From the NCBI GenBank assembly GCA_945883625.1, contig CAMCXW010000015.1, positions 1 through 47,847 on the forward strand: a DNA stretch of 47,847 nucleotides, read 5' to 3'. Below, in pieces: positions 45,734 to 47,847 of this stretch. The notes beneath the pieces were generated by a model. That model saw nothing but the letters and a program-made list of their open reading frames with translations. It did not search any database and had not been told where the DNA came from. The position numbers and the translations under genes were made by a program. This DNA comes from Spirosoma fluviale. Its GTDB lineage: Bacteria; Bacteroidota; Bacteroidia; Cytophagales; Spirosomataceae. Numbering within the stretch: the stretch's first letter is position 1; the number at the start of each line of letters is the position of its first letter.

Positions 45734-47200
45734 TTATTTTTTATTCGACAAATATGAAGAAATGCCATCTAAAATCATGATTGCGATTTTATCCTCATTT
45801 GAATTAACAATTTTCAAATCTTTTGAATTACTAATATATCCACATTCAAATAATACCGACGGCATTTTGGTATTTTCAATTACCCAAATTCCTTTTTCAC
45901 CGCTATTGACCAATTTACTTTCTGTAAATAAACTACTTGTTGCCGCTAAGATTTTCTTGGCTAACATGTTACTTTCTTGCACATATTCATTCTTTTTAAA
46001 TGGTACATAACATGCGGTTCCCGTACCCAATTGAGTAACATCGCTATTCATATGAATTGATATAAACATGTTCGCATTGGCCGCATTAGCGAAATTAGTC
46101 CTTTCCGATAGTTTAACTGACCTATCAGAATCTCTTGATAATAAAATATCAATATTGGGATTATTATTTAATGATTTTACTTTTAGAGCAATATCTAAGG
46201 CTAAATCCTTTTCACGAGTTCCGTCTGAAGCGGTTGCACCAAGGTCATTTCCACCGTGGCCAGCATCAATAATAATTGTATATTTTTTGTCTAATTTGGT
46301 CATTGGTCTTGAATCATCGGAACCATTTCTAAAGGCAAATAATAATACTGTTGCAGCCATAATTGGCAAAATAGTTAATCTTCTAAGATAACTAAATTTA
46401 GTGTTTGGGGATTTTGAAAACATTTGGACTCGACGTTTAATTGGTGAAAAGAAAAATGAGTTAGTTAGTATATGATTTTGTGCCGGATATGCTGATGTTA
46501 ATAGTAATTCTGCCAAAACTCCGGCATCTTGATTTTGTATCGATTTTTGGTCTGCAATGAATTCATGTATTAGATACAATTCATTTTTTATCAACCAAGT
46601 AAATGGATTAAACCATCCAACCACCAATTGCAATTCAATCCATAATTTATCAAATGAATGATGCTCCTCAACATGAACAATTTCGTGAGCGAGTATCTTC
46701 TTTCCAATCTCACTTGTTAAATCGATAGAGGTATTCCAAAAAATATACTTGAAAAATGAAAATGGCGCTCCTTTAATATTGGTTAAGACTAAAAACATAC
46801 CCGTTAATTCTTTCAAAGGATATTGCTTTATTAATTTTCTAATGTTCATTAAAGATTTTATTAGCCTAGCCAATAAAATGACAGAAATTGATACTCCGAA
46901 TATTAATACAAGATTATCCCATGAAAAATGGACACTTTTGTCAATAACGTCTTGTTCTATTGCGGTATTAGTGGCAGCAATAATATTTGCAACATGAACC
47001 ACTTTAGGTGCTTCAACAAGTTGTTCTGCAATTATTTCAATTTTAATCAATGGCATTAACCATGAAAGTACCGAGCAACCTAATAAGTAAAACCTGTTGT
47101 ATTGGTGAAACTTATTGTTTCTTAAAACAAACCAATAGTATGAGTAAAGTATTGCGCTGCAAAGGATAACTTTCAATACATAAAATAGCATGGGTATCAT
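45734..47200 (-). CDS. BlaR1-type M56 protease fused to N-acetylmuramoyl-L-alanine amidase
   Basis: A 488-residue protein. Residues 1-290 form an M56 membrane protease: helices at about 5-25, 33-52, 93-115 and 275-290, with zinc motif HEIVH (172-176) and a third ligand Glu213 in IHEFIAD. Residues 307-488 are an Amidase_3 domain: IIIDAGHGG with His315, Glu330 in TREKDLA, His383 in ISIHMNSD and catalytic Glu452 in VLFECGYIS. The second half, usually a beta-lactam sensor in BlaR1, is here a wall-cleaving or wall-sensing amidase in the periplasm. Start at 47200, with Met4 as an alternative. It is encoded 5 bp after the BlaI gene. Confidence 0.93.
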   Translation of the reverse strand: MIPMLFYVLKVILCSAILYSYYWFVLRNNKFHQYNRFYLLGCSVLSWLMPLIKIEIIAEQLVEAPKVVHVANIIAATNTAIEQDVIDKSVHFSWDNLVLIFGVSISVILLARLIKSLMNIRKLIKQYPLKELTGMFLVLTNIKGAPFSFFKYIFWNTSIDLTSEIGKKILAHEIVHVEEHHSFDKLWIELQLVVGWFNPFTWLIKNELYLIHEFIADQKSIQNQDAGVLAELLLTSAYPAQNHILTNSFFFSPIKRRVQMFSKSPNTKFSYLRRLTILPIMAATVLLFAFRNGSDDSRPMTKLDKKYTIIIDAGHGGNDLGATASDGTREKDLALDIALKVKSLNNNPNIDILLSRDSDRSVKLSERTNFANAANANMFISIHMNSDVTQLGTGTACYVPFKKNEYVQESNMLAKKILAATSSLFTESKLVNSGEKGIWVIENTKMPSVLFECGYISNSKDLKIVNSNEDKIAIMILDGISSYLSNKK

Positions 47201-47205
47201 ACTTG

Positions 47206-47568
47206 TTATTTTTTGTTTTTTATCTGTTGAAGTAATAATTCTAAATCAGCGACCTTTAAATCTTCTTGTTTTACCATAAAGGAAACTACATCCGAAAAAG
47301 AGCCCTCAAAATATCCCTCAACCAATGTTTTAATACTTGATGAAGAATATTCTTCCTTACTTATTACCGGTGCATAGCAATGAACTCTGCCATGTACTTC
47401 ATGAGAGATGTATCCTTTATCCATTAAGATTTTTATGATTGTCGCTATTGTATTACTATGCGGCTTGGGTTCCGGCATCGCATCAACCAGGTCTTTCAGA
47501 TACGCAGTTCCTAACTTCCAAAGCACTTGCATTACCTGTTCTTCAGCTTTAGTTAATGGTTTATTCAT
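47206..47568 (-). CDS. blaI: BlaI/MecI-family transcriptional repressor
   Basis: A 120-residue repressor. The winged helix starts LTKAEEQVMQVLWKLGTAYLKD and includes NTIATIIKILMDKGYIS and HEVHGRVHCYAPVIS. The C-terminal dimerisation helices include the region normally cleaved after sensor activation. It probably represses its own operon, including the M56-amidase gene, through the tandem palindromes upstream. Confidence 0.95.
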   Translation of the reverse strand: MNKPLTKAEEQVMQVLWKLGTAYLKDLVDAMPEPKPHSNTIATIIKILMDKGYISHEVHGRVHCYAPVISKEEYSSSSIKTLVEGYFEGSFSDVVSFMVKQEDLKVADLELLLQQIKNKK

Positions 47569-47587
47569 TCTTTCTAATTTATGAAAA

Positions 47588-47632
47588 CAAATCTACAACT
47601 AATTTTTTAGTTTGGCAACTAACTTTTTAGTT
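47588..47632 (-). promoter_or_regulatory. blaI promoter with tandem palindromic operators
   Basis: On the minus strand TTG (47616-47618), a 20-bp spacer and TAGATTTG (47588-47595) match the Bacteroidota promoter. Two palindromes AACTAA-N4-TTAGTT lie at 47597-47612 and 47617-47632, centre-to-centre exactly 20 bp. One fills the spacer and one covers the -33 element, so bound repressor would block polymerase. Confidence 0.8.
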
Positions 47633-47763
47633 TTACAAATGATGTGTTCTCGACTATAGGTATTTTTGCGTATTAAGAAACCTCAAAAGGAGAAACGAAA
47701 AAAAAGATGCCCATCTTCATCTTTCACGAAAACTTTCTATTTGAAAATCAAAAAGTTGCAACC

Positions 47764-47838
47764 ACAAAAATGTCTGTTTAGAGAAAGATATGAAGGTTTT
47801 TAAACAAAAAAGAGGTCGAAAATGACCTCTTTTTGATT
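47764..47838. terminator. Repeated element with terminator hairpin, copy B
   Basis: An 11-bp stem AAAAAGAGGTC (47807-47817) and GACCTCTTTTT (47824-47834) with a 6-nt loop, preceded by the same CAAAAATGTCT...GGTTTTTAAAC block as copy A at 35812. A TATTTTTG box lies upstream at 47661-47668 and a small hairpin (AAAGATG/CATCTTT) at 47703-47724. It may end a gene beyond the window edge or a plus-strand small RNA. Confidence 0.7.
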
Positions 47839-47847
47839 TGTGCTCCC

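Overview
The window looks like a chromosomal segment of a Bacteroidota bacterium, most likely a Cytophagales-type carbohydrate degrader (genus not assignable by eye). The evidence is a SusC/SusD pair, a FecA-like TonB-dependent receptor, moderate AT-richness, weak Shine-Dalgarno sequences, and several promoters fitting the Bacteroidota pattern (TTG or TTTG near -33, TAnnTTTG near -7). Most genes are on the minus strand. No tRNA, rRNA, CRISPR array, complete transposase or phage module was seen.

Layout. 1-6.5 kb: the 3' part of a FecA-like receptor running into the window, a yefM-yoeB toxin-antitoxin pair with a clear autoregulatory operator, a secreted TIM-barrel protein, a solitary Xre-Panacea regulator, an alpha/beta hydrolase and small conserved proteins. 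6.5-25.2 kb: a long minus-strand sugar locus. In transcription order it holds SusC, SusD, a terminator hairpin, an FG-GAP protein, a DUF1080 (3-keto-disaccharide hydrolase family) protein, a large PVC-type c-type cytochrome, a DUF4432 mutarotase-like protein, a mannose-6-phosphate-isomerase-like cupin, a sugar isomerase/epimerase TIM barrel, a Gfo/Idh/MocA oxidoreductase, an RbsABC-type ABC importer, and a Tat-exported Gfo/Idh/MocA oxidoreductase. 25.2-28.4 kb: plus-strand esterase, a DUF4143 gene fragment next to an 18-bp perfect inverted repeat, a secreted two-repeat protein and an M23 peptidase.

28.4-35.6 kb, minus strand: a three-subunit proton-translocating transhydrogenase (pntAA-pntAB-pntB), then a SulP transporter without a STAS domain, a UspA-like protein and an OmpR/histidine-kinase pair. 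35.9-37.2 kb is decayed: a gene interrupted by an in-frame TAA plus coding relics. 37.2-45.4 kb: an unusual alginate-lyase-like/GH92 fusion, then a D-glucarate operon (garL-gntP-garR-gudD). 45.7-47.6 kb: a BlaI repressor and a BlaR1-type M56 protease fused to an N-acetylmuramoyl-L-alanine amidase, with tandem operators.

How it fits together. The best candidate for an under-described system is the 6.5-25 kb locus. It combines outer-membrane glycan uptake, a periplasmic oxidoreductase and cytochrome, a keto-sugar hydrolase-family protein and a dedicated ABC importer. That set is consistent with a 3-keto-sugar pathway in which a glycoside is oxidised, split and imported. This is inferred from family membership and gene order only. 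Two families of short repeated intergenic elements (31.4/45.6 kb and 35.8/47.8 kb) are also unexplained.
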